Positions 25,019 to 37,741 of a DNA stretch of 64,000 nt are shown here, in pieces. Source of the stretch: Ovis canadensis (Eukaryota; Chordata; Mammalia; Artiodactyla; Bovidae). The DNA is taken from NCBI RefSeq assembly GCF_042477335.2, contig NC_091255.1, positions 12,254,501 through 12,318,500 on the forward strand, written 5' to 3'. Within the stretch, counting starts at the first letter, position 1. Each line of letters starts with the position of its first letter. The notes below the pieces were generated by a model that saw only the letters and a program-made list of their open reading frames with translations, made no database searches and was not told the DNA's origin. Both the position numbers and the translations under genes were made by a program.

Positions 25019-27769
25019 GCATCAGGCACACTCTTCCTAGGATTTGCCAGAATATGTTATAATCAATGGAAAACTTAAGGAAATAGAGGTTAAATTTTAA
25101 CAGTTTTCTTTGCCTTAACCTAATTTTCTTCCACAATATGTCTCAAGTATAAGAAGAAAAAAATATACACTATCATTAAATAATTTCTGAACACTCCCTA
25201 TTGTTTTTTTCCAAGTCATCTTCCTGTTGCAATCTTCTTAGCAACTTCACCTTAGTTTCTTGAAAACTTCTGATTTATTTAGGCAAAATTAATATAAATT
25301 TGAATGTGGCCTTGACTCCATCCATAAAATTTGTAACACAGTCCATCACTTTGCCATCCTTCACAGCTGGATCCAACTACATTACTTTCAATACCTCTTC
25401 TTTCTTGGCTTCTCTATCCCTAATTTCCATTTTGTATAGATTCACTGTCAATCGAGGTAGCTATTAGACATTACATGGCCTTAAAATACAATTAGTGGTA
25501 CTCTGAGAGATTTCTTTCTCTGACCTGAGCCCATACTCCTCAAATAAACTTATTCTAATTCTCCTGTAATAACACCTAACTGTCAAAATATTAATATAAA
25601 GGTATAAAATAATAATCTTTAAATTAGTTATATGTAAAATGATTCAGAAAGTAATGGATTAGTATATCAATGTGTTTTTTTTTTAGAGAAAACACTACCA
25701 GACATTAATATTTAAAAGATGCCGCTACTGTTTGAGATTTTTCTACCAAAACCTTGTAACTTATCTATTCAGCACAAGGATTGTTTATGAAGAAAAATAA
25801 TCAGACGAAATAATTCTGTAGCTATTTTTTTCTGGCAAAACAGTGACATCTATTGCTCACTGTTATACAAAATGGAATTTACAAAAGAAATATTATCTTT
25901 TTATATGGTTAATTATAAAATAATAACTTTTTAAAATTTGTTGTCTTAAAAAGATGATATCTGGAAATCTATTTTTAATTTAAAATCAAATCCAACTGAT
26001 TATTTAAGGAGTTCAAACATTTAATCACTACTCAAAACATCCAGGATCTGTCTAGTTGCTAAAAACAGGGAGAGAGAAATAAGACAACAAAAATATGGAA
26101 TGCAATTCTTAAAGTTGATTACATAGTACAATATATATGTTTTTCTCCCCACAAATCATTCAAACACACCACTACTGAAATCTGTGAAAGCCCAAACTGA
26201 ATTCTGAATTTAAGGCAAGTTCTGCTCTCTTCTTATGTCTGTTGTCAACTAAATCTATGTATTTAGAAAAGTTGTCTACCATCTTAGCTACAGTCTATTT
26301 TCTATAAAAGTATGAGGCTATACCTGAAGGTGATCTATTTCCTTCTAGCTCTTACATTTCTTAAAGATGTTATCCACCATCATTCAATTAAGCAAAAATT
26401 TTAAAAGTAAACCTCTAAAGAAGTCTTTTTCTAATGACAGTCAAATAACTGAGATAAGTTAGGGAAGGAAAGAGTTTAATTTTGTGAGGAAGCATTTACT
26501 AGATACAACTTTTTAAAAATAATTGGCCAATTCAGTGAATATGAGTACAGATCTGGTCATGTGTGAGTACAACATTAATAATAACCTTAGTTATCATCAA
26601 CCTGCAACAAAAGAAAAATCCCAAAATAGGACCCTTTAAAGGAACATGAAAATAACACTATGAGAATTTTCCAGGATATAATAGATAATGTTCCAAGGCA
26701 CTAGAAACCGGAATCCTAATGTGACTTCAAAGGACTTCTAAGCAGTGGATCAATCTATATTGTGAGGTGCTCTGTTCACCTGAAACCCTAGGGACTGCTG
26801 ATGGAAAAGGGAAAATCGGATATTGCCAATTGTTACCTAGAGTCCTGGCTCTGGAAAGTAGTATTTTCTCCTATCATCAAAATATTGTACTTTTACTAAA
26901 GCTCTAAAATAATAAAAATGATCCAACTGATAATAATCTTGGGGAAAAGTTATCCTTCGAAAATGTGAGACTCACAAAGTGTAATACTAGAGAATAACAT
27001 TAAAACAAGGTCTCTTTTTAAAATTAAAATATATGTAATCTATAAATTTACTTTTTCTATGATTATTTTTGAGCTTCTATAACATTACAGCACTCAACTG
27101 AGTAATGGCCCTTCATACCATTCTTCAAAAAAGCATCATAAATGTCTTTGAGGTTTATTTATATGGGAAGGGGTGGAAAGTGTCAAGAGAGAACTTGCAG
27201 TGTAAAGTTGGTCCTGATAGTACAGGACAAGAAGCACATAGTCAGAGTTCTACACCCAGCTCACCTTCCCCTTCCTTTCAAGCTATTTCACTGCCACTCA
27301 TTTCTCTCCAGCCCTGTGCTCAAGTAGAAAGGCGGGTTGTTTCTTTTGCATACATATATGAAAACATATGCTGAGGCTACTATTTTCTGGTCTAAGATCA
27401 CGTAGAGGAAATATCTCACAACCTCATGACACCTCCTCACCCTCTGCTGAGTCATTTGGCCAGGGACATACCTGTAAAACAGAAGAGCAGGAGATTCAAC
27501 AGCCAAGTGGGCAAGTCCCCATTGACATGCCCAAGTGAGTGAAGAGCATTTGAGGTCAGAAGTTGGGCAGCACATACCCATCTGAAAAACAGGGTATATG
27601 AATATCTGGCTTCTTACCCTGCTATTTCTAAATATCTCCTTGTCCCCAGTTTTAAAAATTTACCATTCATTTTTATTCATGTAAACTTTGTTAATTATAC
27701 TAATATTAATAAAGACAGTATATACAAAGTTTCTACTGTTGGTATAAAAAATTACTATTAACCTAGTGT

Positions 27770-28215
27770 CTTTTAAAAAACACATTTATTATCTCACAAT
27801 TCTGCAGGCTGAAAGTTTAGTATCACGAGGCTAAAATCAGAGTGTTGGCAGTAGCAGTGTTAGGTTTCTTTCTGAAGGCTCTATGTTATGGCTTATCCAG
27901 CTTCTACAGTTCATCTGCATTCCTTAGCTCGTGACCCCATTCCTCCATTTCCAAAGCCAGCAAGGTTGTATCTCAACTCTCTGACTTTTCTTTATCATGA
28001 CATCTGTCTCTCCCCTTTCTCTTTCAATGCAGTAAGAAAAGGTTCCTTGCTTTTAAAGATTTGTGTGATTACATTGGATCAACCTAAATAATCCAGGATA
28101 ATATTTCCACTTCTGAGTCCTTAACATTGATTACATCTTCAAAGCCCCTTTTATCATATAAAAAAAGAAGGGCATCCACATCTTTGGGGAGACTTGAAAT
28201 ATTAAGAACATCAAC
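27770..28215 (+). repeat. Ancient interspersed repeat, unnamed
   Basis: Has the order cacatttattatctcacaattctgcaggctgaaag, gtttctttctgaaggctc, ttgatt..cttcaaagccccttt and a final cttt-gggg-gact segment. This is a common old mammalian repeat (DNA transposon or LTR type). I do not trust a family name. Confidence 0.5.
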
Positions 28216-28559
28216 ATAAATTAGGGTTAAGAGTTGAGAACTAACCCTTGCTTGTTTACTTGTCTGGGACTTTAAATATATTATCTTGCTGATTTTTCAA
28301 AACAGCTCAGCAAGTTTGACAGTATTCTTAAAAGCAAGCAGATTTTTTAAAATGTTATCTCAGAGTTTAGTAATTTACCCTAGGTTAGGTAGTTTACAAG
28401 AGTTCATTCCAAGACTTGAACACAGACTACATTCTGCTATCAAGGCAATAGACCAATCTGAAATTAAGTATACTTAAGAGGAAGATATATTGCTAACATG
28501 AAAAAGCTAAAAATCAAAACCTTTCTGATTAAATAATTTACTTAAAAGTTTGACCCTTA
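28216..28559. other. Intergenic DNA, nothing recognised
   Basis: Short AT-rich stretch without features, apart from a diverged MIR-like phrase near 28375. Confidence 0.4.
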
Positions 28560-29770
28560 ATCTATACCTGACATTTTTATGTCTGCTTCTAATAGAAATG
28601 CTCTCTGCATTCTGATTGCCCAGTCAGAAACCTTGCTATCTTTTTGATGTATCCTCCTTTGCTCATCATCACCATTTATAGTCAGGACATCACTGGATCT
28701 TCCTCTTACCTATATCTCAAACTCATCTGTTCACACTGCCATTCCTTTGGTATACATGAAATTATTACTCTCATAGTTGATGACAAAAGCCTTCAAACTG
28801 TTTCTTTTACTTCCCATCTTGTCTGCCTCCCAATTCTCATCCATTCTCCCTCATTATAAACAGAGTGAGCTTGTGAACTCTTTAATATGTATCAGTTCAG
28901 TTCAGTCACTCAGTCGTGTCCAACTCTTTGGGACCCCATGAATCGCAGCACGCCAGGCCTCCCTGTCCATCACCAACTCCTGGAGTTCACTCAGACTCAA
29001 GTCCGTCGAGTCAGTGATGCCATCCAGCCATCTCATCCTCTGTCGCCCCCTTCTCCTCCTGCCCCCAATCCCTCCCAGCATCAAGTCTTTTCCAATGAGT
29101 TAACTCTTCACATGAGGTGGCCAAAGTACTGGAGTTTCAGCTTTAGCATCATTCCTTCCAAAGAAATCCCAGGGTTAATCTCCTTCAGAATGGGCTGGTT
29201 GGATCTCCTTGCAGTCCAAGGGACTCTCAAGAGTAACATAGCCTTAAACTGTCTTGCTGAAAGACTTTGAAAGGCTCCTCATTTTCCTCATTTAAGATGA
29301 AGAACAACTCTTGACCTGATAAATCTGCCTAGGTTCCTGCTTTCCTTTCCAGTGTAATTTCTCTCTCAGAACCACCCCATATTTACTTCCTTCCTTTACA
29401 CAATCTCATGTACTATTGAGAATGTACACAATCTCATGTACATTTCTACAATATTCACTTTATCTTTCATCCTCTCTTTCCTTCCATTTCTTTCCACCCC
29501 CTCCTCTAACGTGGACTTTCCCACATGCTTCCTTAAAACCTCTCACATAAAATCTTCATGTAGATGACTTTTGCACATGCTCTGAAAAGACTTCTCTGAG
29601 TTCCCTACTCTGAATTAGTTACCCTTGTATGTGTTCCTACAGCATAATATAAACCAAAACAGTTATTGCACTGTATTTATCTTCTCTGCTTATAGATTGT
29701 ACCTCACCATAGAACTACATCCTTCATCGGAGGGAAGGAGGCATATCTCTTAATATATGCAGCTTATTGT
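28560..29770 (+). repeat. L2 LINE, diverged, split by a BovB tail
   Basis: The sequence on both sides of the BovB tail follows L2 in order: gtctgcctcccaattctcatccattctccctc before it, then a degenerate 3' part with ttgcacatgctctgaaaagacttctctgagttccc and ttatcttctctgcttatagattgtac. Many substitutions; the ends are approximate. Confidence 0.5.
28889..29236 (-). mobile_element. BovB/ART2A 3' end, antisense, nested in L2
   Basis: Begins with tcagttcagttcagtc and runs through cccccttctcctcctgccccc to ggatctccttgcagtccaagggactctcaagagt. It is well preserved, truncated at its own 5' end, and interrupts the L2. Confidence 0.93.
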
Positions 29771-31630
29771 ATATTTTGTTTTTTTCTGAGGGAATAAATA
29801 CTTATATATATATATATATGCATCTTATGTAATTAAAATTTCTACATATATTCTAACCTAAAGCTAAAAAGATAGAATTATTATTTAAAACTGCCATAGC
29901 TACTGAAAAGAACAAAAATTGCTTTTTTTATAATAAAATTATGTTTCAGTTTATGGTAAACTTTAAATTGAACATAAATGTTATAGTTTCTGCCATAAAT
30001 TTTCAAATTTTGTTAAGTGCCCATGTTATCTACTATATGACTCCCAAACTGTTGTATACATTATCTTTCCTATAAATAATTGTTATGATATATATGTTTG
30101 TATTCCAAATGATGGCTAATTGGGAGTGTCTTTATACATAAGTACAACAAATTTGAGACTACAATCATTAAAAATAAATATTTTTATTTAAGTCAATCAC
30201 TTTATAGAACTAATGCAAAAAAAAATTAAACGTGATGGCCATATTTTCTTCTTTCCAAACTGTTTCCTGTTGTATAAGATGGAGGATGGGGAAACTTACC
30301 AAATTGATCTTTTATGTTGAAATTTTGTTTCTAAAAAAAGTAACTAATTTAATGGATTTTTTAAAGTCATTTAATATGTGCCTTGTTTTTTGTTTGTTTC
30401 TGAATCATTAAATACATGCTGATTGACCATCATAACAATCAAATTAACAGAACAATTGCAAATGTTTAGTTTAGACTTAATGTGTCTCTTTTCAGCCTGC
30501 TTAAATTCACACCTACTGCAGAACTGAACATTTGGTTCTCAGATTTTGTTAATGAAAGTGTAGATTCTAACTTTGAGGATAGTTAAATATTGTAATGAAA
30601 CACAGTGATTGCAATAGGGTAATAGCAAGATTTTCATAACAAGATTAATATTGGGTATATAGAATACATGATCAAAATAACAGAATGTATGTTGCTGTGT
30701 GCTGCCAAAGTTTCCACTACAGATGCAAAAAACAAATGTCCTCGCATTTTCTGTGATCATGGCAGCCAAGATTAAATGAGAGACTACAGAGAAAAGCATG
30801 GTAATACAGGGCAAAACATTGACAGAGAATTTTTATAGCTCAGAAATAACTTTGCAAAGAATGAAGATCCTGTTTCACTCTAAAAAAGAATCCAAAATTT
30901 GAGCTAAATATTAGAGCAAAAAGAAAAGTATAATGTTATATTATTTCTCATCATTGCTGTGTGTGTGTGTGCTTAGTTGCTCAGTTGTGTCATAGGGTCA
31001 AACAAACTGGTTATTCAAGCAATGCAGCTGTTATCAAAATGCCACTTCTTGAATTCCACTGGGTTTCTGGTTTTCTCGTTATGTAAAATATATGGATAGA
31101 TTGTTCTAATAATGTTTCCTAGTAAATAATTCTTTAAGTTTTGGGCATGGGAAATATTGTCATTTTGCTTTGAAAACTCAACCAGAATTTTTTTAAGCAA
31201 TTTTTTAAAAAAGCATTCTATAATATTATTTTAAAGTTCCATTTCATGCATCACATTATATCTCACACTAGTCCTATGAGGTTGGTTAGTAGGTGTTTTA
31301 GTTGGGCTTCCCCAGAATCAGACCCTGAGACAAGATTTTGTATACAAAAGGTAAAATAAGGAAAATTTTTCAAGGAAATGAAAGCAGCTGATCAAAAGGT
31401 AGCCTTAATCTCATCTGCACAGGCATTTCAGAGCATGAATTATGCTTCAGAACTCTACTGAATGAGGTAAGGTATCTGAACTTCCTTATGTCTAGTGCCT
31501 CCGACAATGACTAGGCATCTTTAAGGGGAATGTAATTTTCCGGATAACTGTCTCCTCACTATTTGTAGGCAAAATAGATTTCAGTAGTCCAAGGGTTACT
31601 TGAATTTTCTGCAACAGAAGCAGACAGTGG
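29771..31630. other. AT-rich intergenic DNA with minor repeats
   Basis: Contains a short (AT)n at 29804-29819 and a 35-bp Bov-tA tail remnant at about 30957-30993 (gtgtgtgtgcttagttgctcag). An undefined old repeat lies near 31300-31440 (ttgggcttccccagaatcag). Open frames at 30539-30814 and 31015-31200 (both -) show no domain. No gene is supported. Confidence 0.45.
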
Positions 31631-31633
31631 GAA

Positions 31634-31750
31634 TGCTCAGATGCTCAGTCATGTCTGACTCTTTGCGACCCCATGGACTATAGTCCACCAGGCTCCTCTG
31701 TCCTCTCCATGGGATTCTCCTGGCAAGAATATTGGAGTGGGGTGGTGCTG
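31634..31750 (-). mobile_element. Bov-tA SINE, 3' portion
   Basis: Reverse complement of the tail and body (gctcagtcatgtctgactctttgcgacccc through ggcaagaatattggagtggg). The tRNA head is missing. Confidence 0.87.
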
Positions 31751-32805
31751 GGAAGGGGGTCATCAAAACAATATTAAAAACATTGATGCAAAGAGATGTA
31801 AACAGAAACCGTATAAAAACATGTCAGGTTTTACTGTCATGCTCAAAGATTAGAAAAGAAAGTTCAAAAAGGAAATGTGATTTACATATAGACATCCACA
31901 AGAAAAGTGTAAAACAGACTATAAGACCCTGGCTGTAAATTCTGTTTCTTTTGTTCACCACCCTACCATGCCTTTCATTATGTGTTATTTATTTTCATAA
32001 TTAACATATAACCTTATAATAAAATATGACCTGATACTTTATAGCACCCTACACATTTCTGATTGCTTTGATATTTTACTTTTCTTCATATGAGTAGTTT
32101 TATATCCAGTTAAACCAGAGGTCACAAACATAAGGTTTTGTTGGATAATATAAATCAATGAATCAAAACCAATGAGAAAGCCAATAAAGAACTGAGATGC
32201 CCTGAAGAGTTGCTGCCTGTCTATAAGAGGAAGCTTCTTCTCAGGCCCAGATTATTGTTGCCACAGAGGAATACAGATCCAGTGTAGCTAGATTTTCCAT
32301 TTTTTTCATGCTCTGCCTGAAATCAGGATGCTTCACATTATAGTCTCCTAATATCTAAATTCTGGCAACTGACCACCCCTTCAGACATCCCTTACTTTCT
32401 CCCCCCAACCCCCTACCAGTGGGAGTCAATATTTTATAAGTTACAACAGATGACGTGCTGTTTTACTACTTTGGTATATGCCATCTGGGTTAGTATATCT
32501 TAAAGTATGTATTCAACTAGTCATTCAATTTACAACATTTTTGAACTATGATTGTTGGCCAAATAAAAATTTACAGAGAATAGGAATTAATTTGTAGGTC
32601 TTGAGTTTAAGATCTTTAAATTAAGCTAATACTTCCATGTACTGTTAGTGTTACTCAATCCAATCATAAGAAATAGTTTCTTTTCCAAGCAAATAAGATT
32701 TTCTTGTGTTTTCTTGTTTGTTTGTTTTTGGCTTTTGAATGTTTCATAAACTACAAATGAGAGTGAAAGATTTCAAGATCGTTTAACGCTGTTCTAAATT
32801 CTGTC
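31751..32805. other. Intergenic DNA, nothing recognised
   Basis: About 1 kb of unique AT-rich sequence. The frame at 31732-31938 begins inside the SINE and is not supported as a gene. Confidence 0.45.
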
Positions 32806-32975
32806 AAAGGTGGCTCACTGTTAAAGAACCTGCCTGCCAATGCAGTTTCAATCACCAGGTGAGGAAGATCCCCTGGGGAAGGAAATGGCAACACACTCCA
32901 GTATTCTTGCTTGGGGGAATCCCCTGGACAGAGGAAGAGTCTGACATGACCCAGCAAGTAAACAGAAGCACACTC
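32806..32975 (+). mobile_element. Bov-tA SINE with internal deletions
   Basis: Head aggtggctcactgttaaagaacctg, then ggaagatcccctggggaagg, ggcaacacactccagtattc. About 35 bp of the cagtccatggggtcgca segment is missing before agtctgacatgac. Confidence 0.85.
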
Positions 32976-33375
32976 TGTTAGAGTCATTGCACTGTGATGA
33001 AAGAAATGACATACAGTTTAGTAACATCCAACGTTACCTTTAATAACAGTTCTAACACTACCTCTATCATCTTGGAATAAAATTCTTAAGATACCATCAC
33101 ATAGCAACACATGTAAGCTTTAATATAATCAGTATACAGCCTTAACTCCAATATAGAGGAGTGAGAAAAACAACTTACAATTAAATAATATGTATTTCTT
33201 TTTTATTGAATTACAGTTGATTTAAATATTAGTTTCAGATATACAGCATAGTGACTCAGTATTATTGCAGATTACACTCCATTTTAAGTTATTTCAAGAT
33301 AATAGATTTAATTCTCTGTACTATAAGTTTATCCTTATTGCTGATCTATTTTATGTATAGTAGAGTGTATTTCTT

Positions 33376-33592
33376 GGGGCTTCCCTGTTGGCTCAGAAGT
33401 TAAAGCATCTGCCTGGAACGCGGGAGACCCGGGTTTGATCCCTGGGTCGGGAAGTCCCTGGAGAAGGAAATGGCAACCCACTCCAGTACTCTTGCCTGGA
33501 GAAGCCCATGAAGGGAGGAGCCTGGTAGGCTCCATGGGGTCGCAAAGAGTCGGACACGACTGAGAGACTTCACTTCACTTCACTTCCTTCAG
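33376..33592 (+). mobile_element. Bov-tA SINE, full length, nested in L1
   Basis: Head, cgggtttgatccctgggtcggg, ggcaacccactccagtactcttgc, tail agtcggacacgactgagag and a (cttca)n end. About 10 bp is deleted before ccatggggtcgc. Confidence 0.92.
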
Positions 33593-33970
33593 ATTGTGTT
33601 TCTTAATCCCATACACCTAGATGACCCTCCACTTATTACTCTCCCATTTGGTAAACCCAAGTTTGCTTTCTATAACTGTGGCTCTGTTCCTGTTTTGCAT
33701 ATACATTCATTTGTATTGTAATTTAGATTTTAAATATGTGATATCATACAGTGCTCTTTGTCTGATTTTTCACCAAATATAATATTCTGAGTCCATTCAC
33801 ATGGCTACAACAGGCAGTATCTCATTATTTTTCTGTCTGAGTACTATTTAATTGTGTGTGTATATATATATATATACATGCCACATCTTAAGATAGGTAT
33901 CTGCTGATTGGCAATCTTGGTTGTTTATATGTCTCAGCCCAGACTGCTATGAACATTGGGGTGCAACAGC

Positions 33971-35225
33971 TCAGTTCAGTTCAGTCACTGAGACATGTCT
34001 GACTCTTTGAGACTCCATGGACTGTAGGATACCAGGCTTCCTTGTCCATTGCCAACTCCCAGATACTACTCAAAGTCATGTCCATTGCGACGGGGATGCC
34101 ATCCAACCAACTCATCATCTGCCATCCCCTTCTCCTCCCACCTTCAATTTTTCCCAGCATCAGGGTCTATCTAATGAATCAGTTCTTCTCATCAGGTAGC
34201 CAAAGTATTAGAGTTTTAGTTTCAGCATTAGTCCTTCCAATGAATATTCAGGACTGATTTCCTTTTGAATGGACTGGTTGAATCTACCTTGTGTCCAAGG
34301 GACTCTCAAGAGTCTTCGCCAACACCACAGTTTAAAAGCATCAATTTTTTGGCACTCAGCTTTCACTATAGTTTAAATCACACATCCATACACGACTACT
34401 GGAAAAATCACAGCTTTGACTAGATGGATCTTTGTTGGTAAAGAAATGTCTCTGCTTTTTAATATGCAAGTGTCTTTTAATTTTATGGCTGAAATCACCA
34501 TCTACAGTGATTTTGGAGCCCCCCAAAATTAAGTCTCTCACCATTTGCATTGTTTCCCCATATATTTGCCATGAATTGATGGGACCAGATGCCATGATCT
34601 TAGTTTTCTGAATGCTGAGCTTTAAGCCAACTTTTTCATTCTCCTCTTTCACTTTCATCAAGAGGCTCTTTAGTTCTACTTCACTTTCTGCCATAAGAGT
34701 GGTGTCATCTGCATATCTGAGGTTATTGATCTTTCTTCTGGCAGTCTTGATTCCAGCTTGTGCTTCCTCCAGTCCAAAGTTTCTCATGATGTACTCTGCA
34801 TATAAATTAAATAAGCAGGGTGATAAAAAACAGCCTTGATGTACTCCTTTCCTGATTTGGAACCAGTCTGTCTTTCCAAGTTCAGTTCTAACTGTTGCTT
34901 CTTGACCTACATACAGATATCTCAAGAGGCAGGTCAGGTGGTCTGGCATTCTCATCTCTTTAAGAATTTTCTACAGTTTTTTGTGATCCCCACAGTCAAA
35001 GACTTAGGCATAGTTAATAACACAAAAGTAGATATGTTTCTGGAACTCTCTTGCTTTTTCAATGATCCTGCAGATGTTGGCAATTTGATCTCTGAGTCTT
35101 CTGCCTTTTCTAAATCCAGCTTGAACATCTGAAAGTTCATGGTTCCCGTACAGTTGAAGCCTGGCCTGGCGCATTTTGAGTGTTACTTTGCTAGCACATT
35201 GGGGGGCATATGAGTGAAATTCCTC
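33971..35225 (-). mobile_element. BovB LINE, antisense, 5'-truncated (left arm of inverted pair)
   Basis: 3' tail at 33971 (tcagttcagttcagtcactgag). The minus strand then encodes the reverse-transcriptase C-terminal half with an intact YADD box at 34704-34715 in a 199-codon frame (34356-34955). Further upstream coding sequence continues, frameshifted, to about 35225. BovB is an RTE-clade retrotransposon acquired horizontally by ruminants. This copy is inactive. Confidence 0.9.
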
Positions 35226-36838
35226 ATTCCAGTCTATTTTAGTTCAAAGATTCTTCAATGTTGAGATTCACTCTTACCATCTCCTCCTTGACCACTTCCA
35301 ATATCACAATGATACGATCACTCTCCTAGAGCCAGACATCTTGCAATGTGAAGTCAAGTGGGCCTTAGGAAGTATCACAATAAACAAAGTTAGTGGAGGT
35401 GATGGAATTCCATTTGAGCTATTTCAAATCCTACAGGATGATGCTGTGAAAGTGCACACTCAATATTCAAGCAAATTGGAAAATCAGCAGTGACCATAAG
35501 ACTGGAAAAGGTCAATTTTCATTCCAATCTCAAAGAAAAATAATGTCAAAGAATGCACAAACTACCACACAGTAGCACTCATGTCACACACTAGTAAATT
35601 AATTCTCAAAATTCTCCAAGCCAGGATTCAACAATATGTGAACTGTGAACTTCCAGTTCAAACTGGATTGAAAAAAGATAGAGGACTCAGAGATCAAATT
35701 GCCAACATTCGCTGGATCATTGAAAAAGCAAGAAAGTTCCTGAAAATCATCTACTTCTGCTTTATTGACTATGCCAAAGCCTTTGACTGTGGGGATCATA
35801 ACAAACTGTGGAAAATTGTTAAAGAGATGGGAATACCAGACCACCTAACCGGCCTCCTGAGAAATCTGCATGCAGGTCAGGAAGCAACAGTTAGAACTTG
35901 GCATGGAACAACAAACTGTTTCCAAATCAGGAAAGGTGTACGTCAAAGCTGTATATTGTCATCCTGCTTATTTAACTTTTATGTGGAGTACATCATGAGA
36001 AATACTGGACTGGAAGAAACACAAGCTGGAATCAAGATTGCTGGAAGAAATATCAATAACTTCAGATTTGCAGATGACACCATCCTTATGGCAGAAAGTG
36101 AGGAAGAACTAGAGAGCCTCTTGATGAAAGTGAAAGAGGAGAGTGAAAAAGTTGGCTTAAACTTCAACATTCAGAAAACTAAGATCATGACATCCGTTCC
36201 CATCACTTCATGTAAAATAGATGGGGAAGCAGTGGAAACACCGTCAGACTACTTGGGGGGGGGGGGGTGGCTCCAAAATCACTGCAGATGGTGACTGCAG
36301 CCGTGAAATTAAAAGATGCTTGCTCCTTGAAAGAAAAGTTATGAACAACTTAGACAGCCTATTTAAAAGTAGAGACATTACTCTGCCAACAAATGTCCAT
36401 CTAGTCAAAGCTATGGTTTTTCCTGTAGTTATGTACAGATATGAGAGTTGGAGTATAAAGAAAGCTGAGCACTGAAGAACTGATGCTTTGAACTGTGGTT
36501 TTGGAGAAGGATCTGAGAAGCCCTTGGACTGCAAGGAGATCCAACCAGTCCATCCAAAAAGAAATCAGTCCTGAAAATCCTTGGAAGGACTGATACTGAA
36601 GCTGAAACTTCAGCCACCTGATTCATAGAACTGACTCGTTGGGAAAGACCCTGTTACTGGGAAAAATTGAAGATGGGAGGAGAAGAGGATGACAGAGGAT
36701 GACATGGTTGGATGACATCACTGATTTAATGGACGTGAGTTTGAGTAAGCTCCAGGCATTGATGGTGGACAGGGAACCTGGCCTGCTGCCGTTCATGGTT
36801 GCAGAGTCAGACATGGTTGAGCAAATGAACTGAACTGA
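35226..36838 (+). mobile_element. BovB LINE, sense, 5'-truncated (right arm of inverted pair)
   Basis: The clear BovB match begins near 35300 (gatcactctcctagagccag); 35226-35299 is also BovB-like. A 237-codon frame (35581-36294) covers the RT core: FIDYAKAFDC and a palm box changed to FADD at 36067-36078. A G13 run at 36255-36267 sits where BovB normally has a T-rich tract and precedes a frame break. The 3' tail ends at gaactgaactga near 36838. Confidence 0.9.
36255..36267. repeat. Poly(G) run of 13 within BovB
   Basis: Thirteen consecutive G residues. Other BovB copies in the window have a T-rich or short G tract here. It breaks the reading frame and is a likely site of length error in sequencing or replication. 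Confidence 0.95.
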
Positions 36839-37601
36839 TTCTGACAGATGGCAGCTCATATTTCTGTTTTGATTTGCATTTCTCTGATGATTAACCATGT
36901 TGACCATCTTTTCATGTGCCTGTTAAAAATTTTGTCCTCTTTGGAGGAAAATCTATTCAGGTCTTTGCTCATTTCTTTATGCAATGTATGTGTTTGTGTG
37001 TGTGTGTGTGATATTGAGTTGTTCGAGCTGTTTGTGTATTTTGTGTTTTAACCCATTGTTAGTCTCATCATTTCCAATTATTTTCTCCCACTCTGTAAGT
37101 TATCTTTGTCTTTTGTAGATGGTTTCCTTTGTTGTCCAAAGCATTTAAGCTTAATTAGATCCCAGTTGTTTATCTTTGCTTTGCTTTGTTTTGCCTTAGG
37201 AGATCGAGTCAAGAAAATATTGGTAGGATTTATGCAATGGAGTGTTCTATCTATGTTCTCTTCTAGGAGTTTTTCAGTTTTAGATCTTACATTCAGTTCT
37301 TTAAACCATTTGAAGTTTATCTGTATACATGTGGGGGGATATTATAATCTCATTGTTTTATCTGTAGTTGTCCAATTTTCCCAGCATCACTTGTTGAAGA
37401 GACTTTTTTTCTCCACCGTATATCCTTACCTTTTTTGTCATAGTGATTGACAATGAGTATGTGTGCTTATTTCTGAGCTCTCTGCTCAGGTCTATTTGTC
37501 CGTTTTTGTACCAATATCACGCTGTTTTTATTACTGTGGCTTTGTAATATTAGTCTGAAGTCTGGGAGGGTTGTACTTCCAGCTTTTTTCTTTCTCTGAA
37601 T

Positions 37602-37741
37602 CGGAAAGATTCCCTGAAGAAGGCAATGTCAATTCACTCCAGTATTCTTGCCTGGAGCATTCCAGGGATGGAGGAGACTGACAGGCTCTGTCCATGGGGG
37701 TCTCAAAGAGTCAGACAGGACTGAACAACTAACACTTTCAG
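37602..37741 (+). mobile_element. Bov-tA SINE 3' portion nested in L1
   Basis: gaagaaggcaatgtcaattcactccagtattcttgcc body, then tctcaaagagtcagacaggactgaac and an aacactttcag end. The L1 sequence resumes on both sides. Confidence 0.85.

Larger units (their letters stand above)
21339..27765. other. 6.4-kb AT-rich interval with no ruminant-specific retroelement
   Basis: No Bov-tA, BOV-A2, BovB or bovid L1 fragment was found here, unlike every other stretch of this size in the window. Open frames are short. The 23459-23704 and 23374-23565 frames overlap on the same strand in a somewhat GC-richer patch and have no recognisable domain. The interval holds small simple repeats and ancient-repeat traces listed separately. 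Confidence 0.6.

Noticed and set aside
36848..37450. Open frames between BovB and the following SINE
   Set aside because: Antisense old L1 ORF2 sequence with a (TG)n insertion; not a gene.
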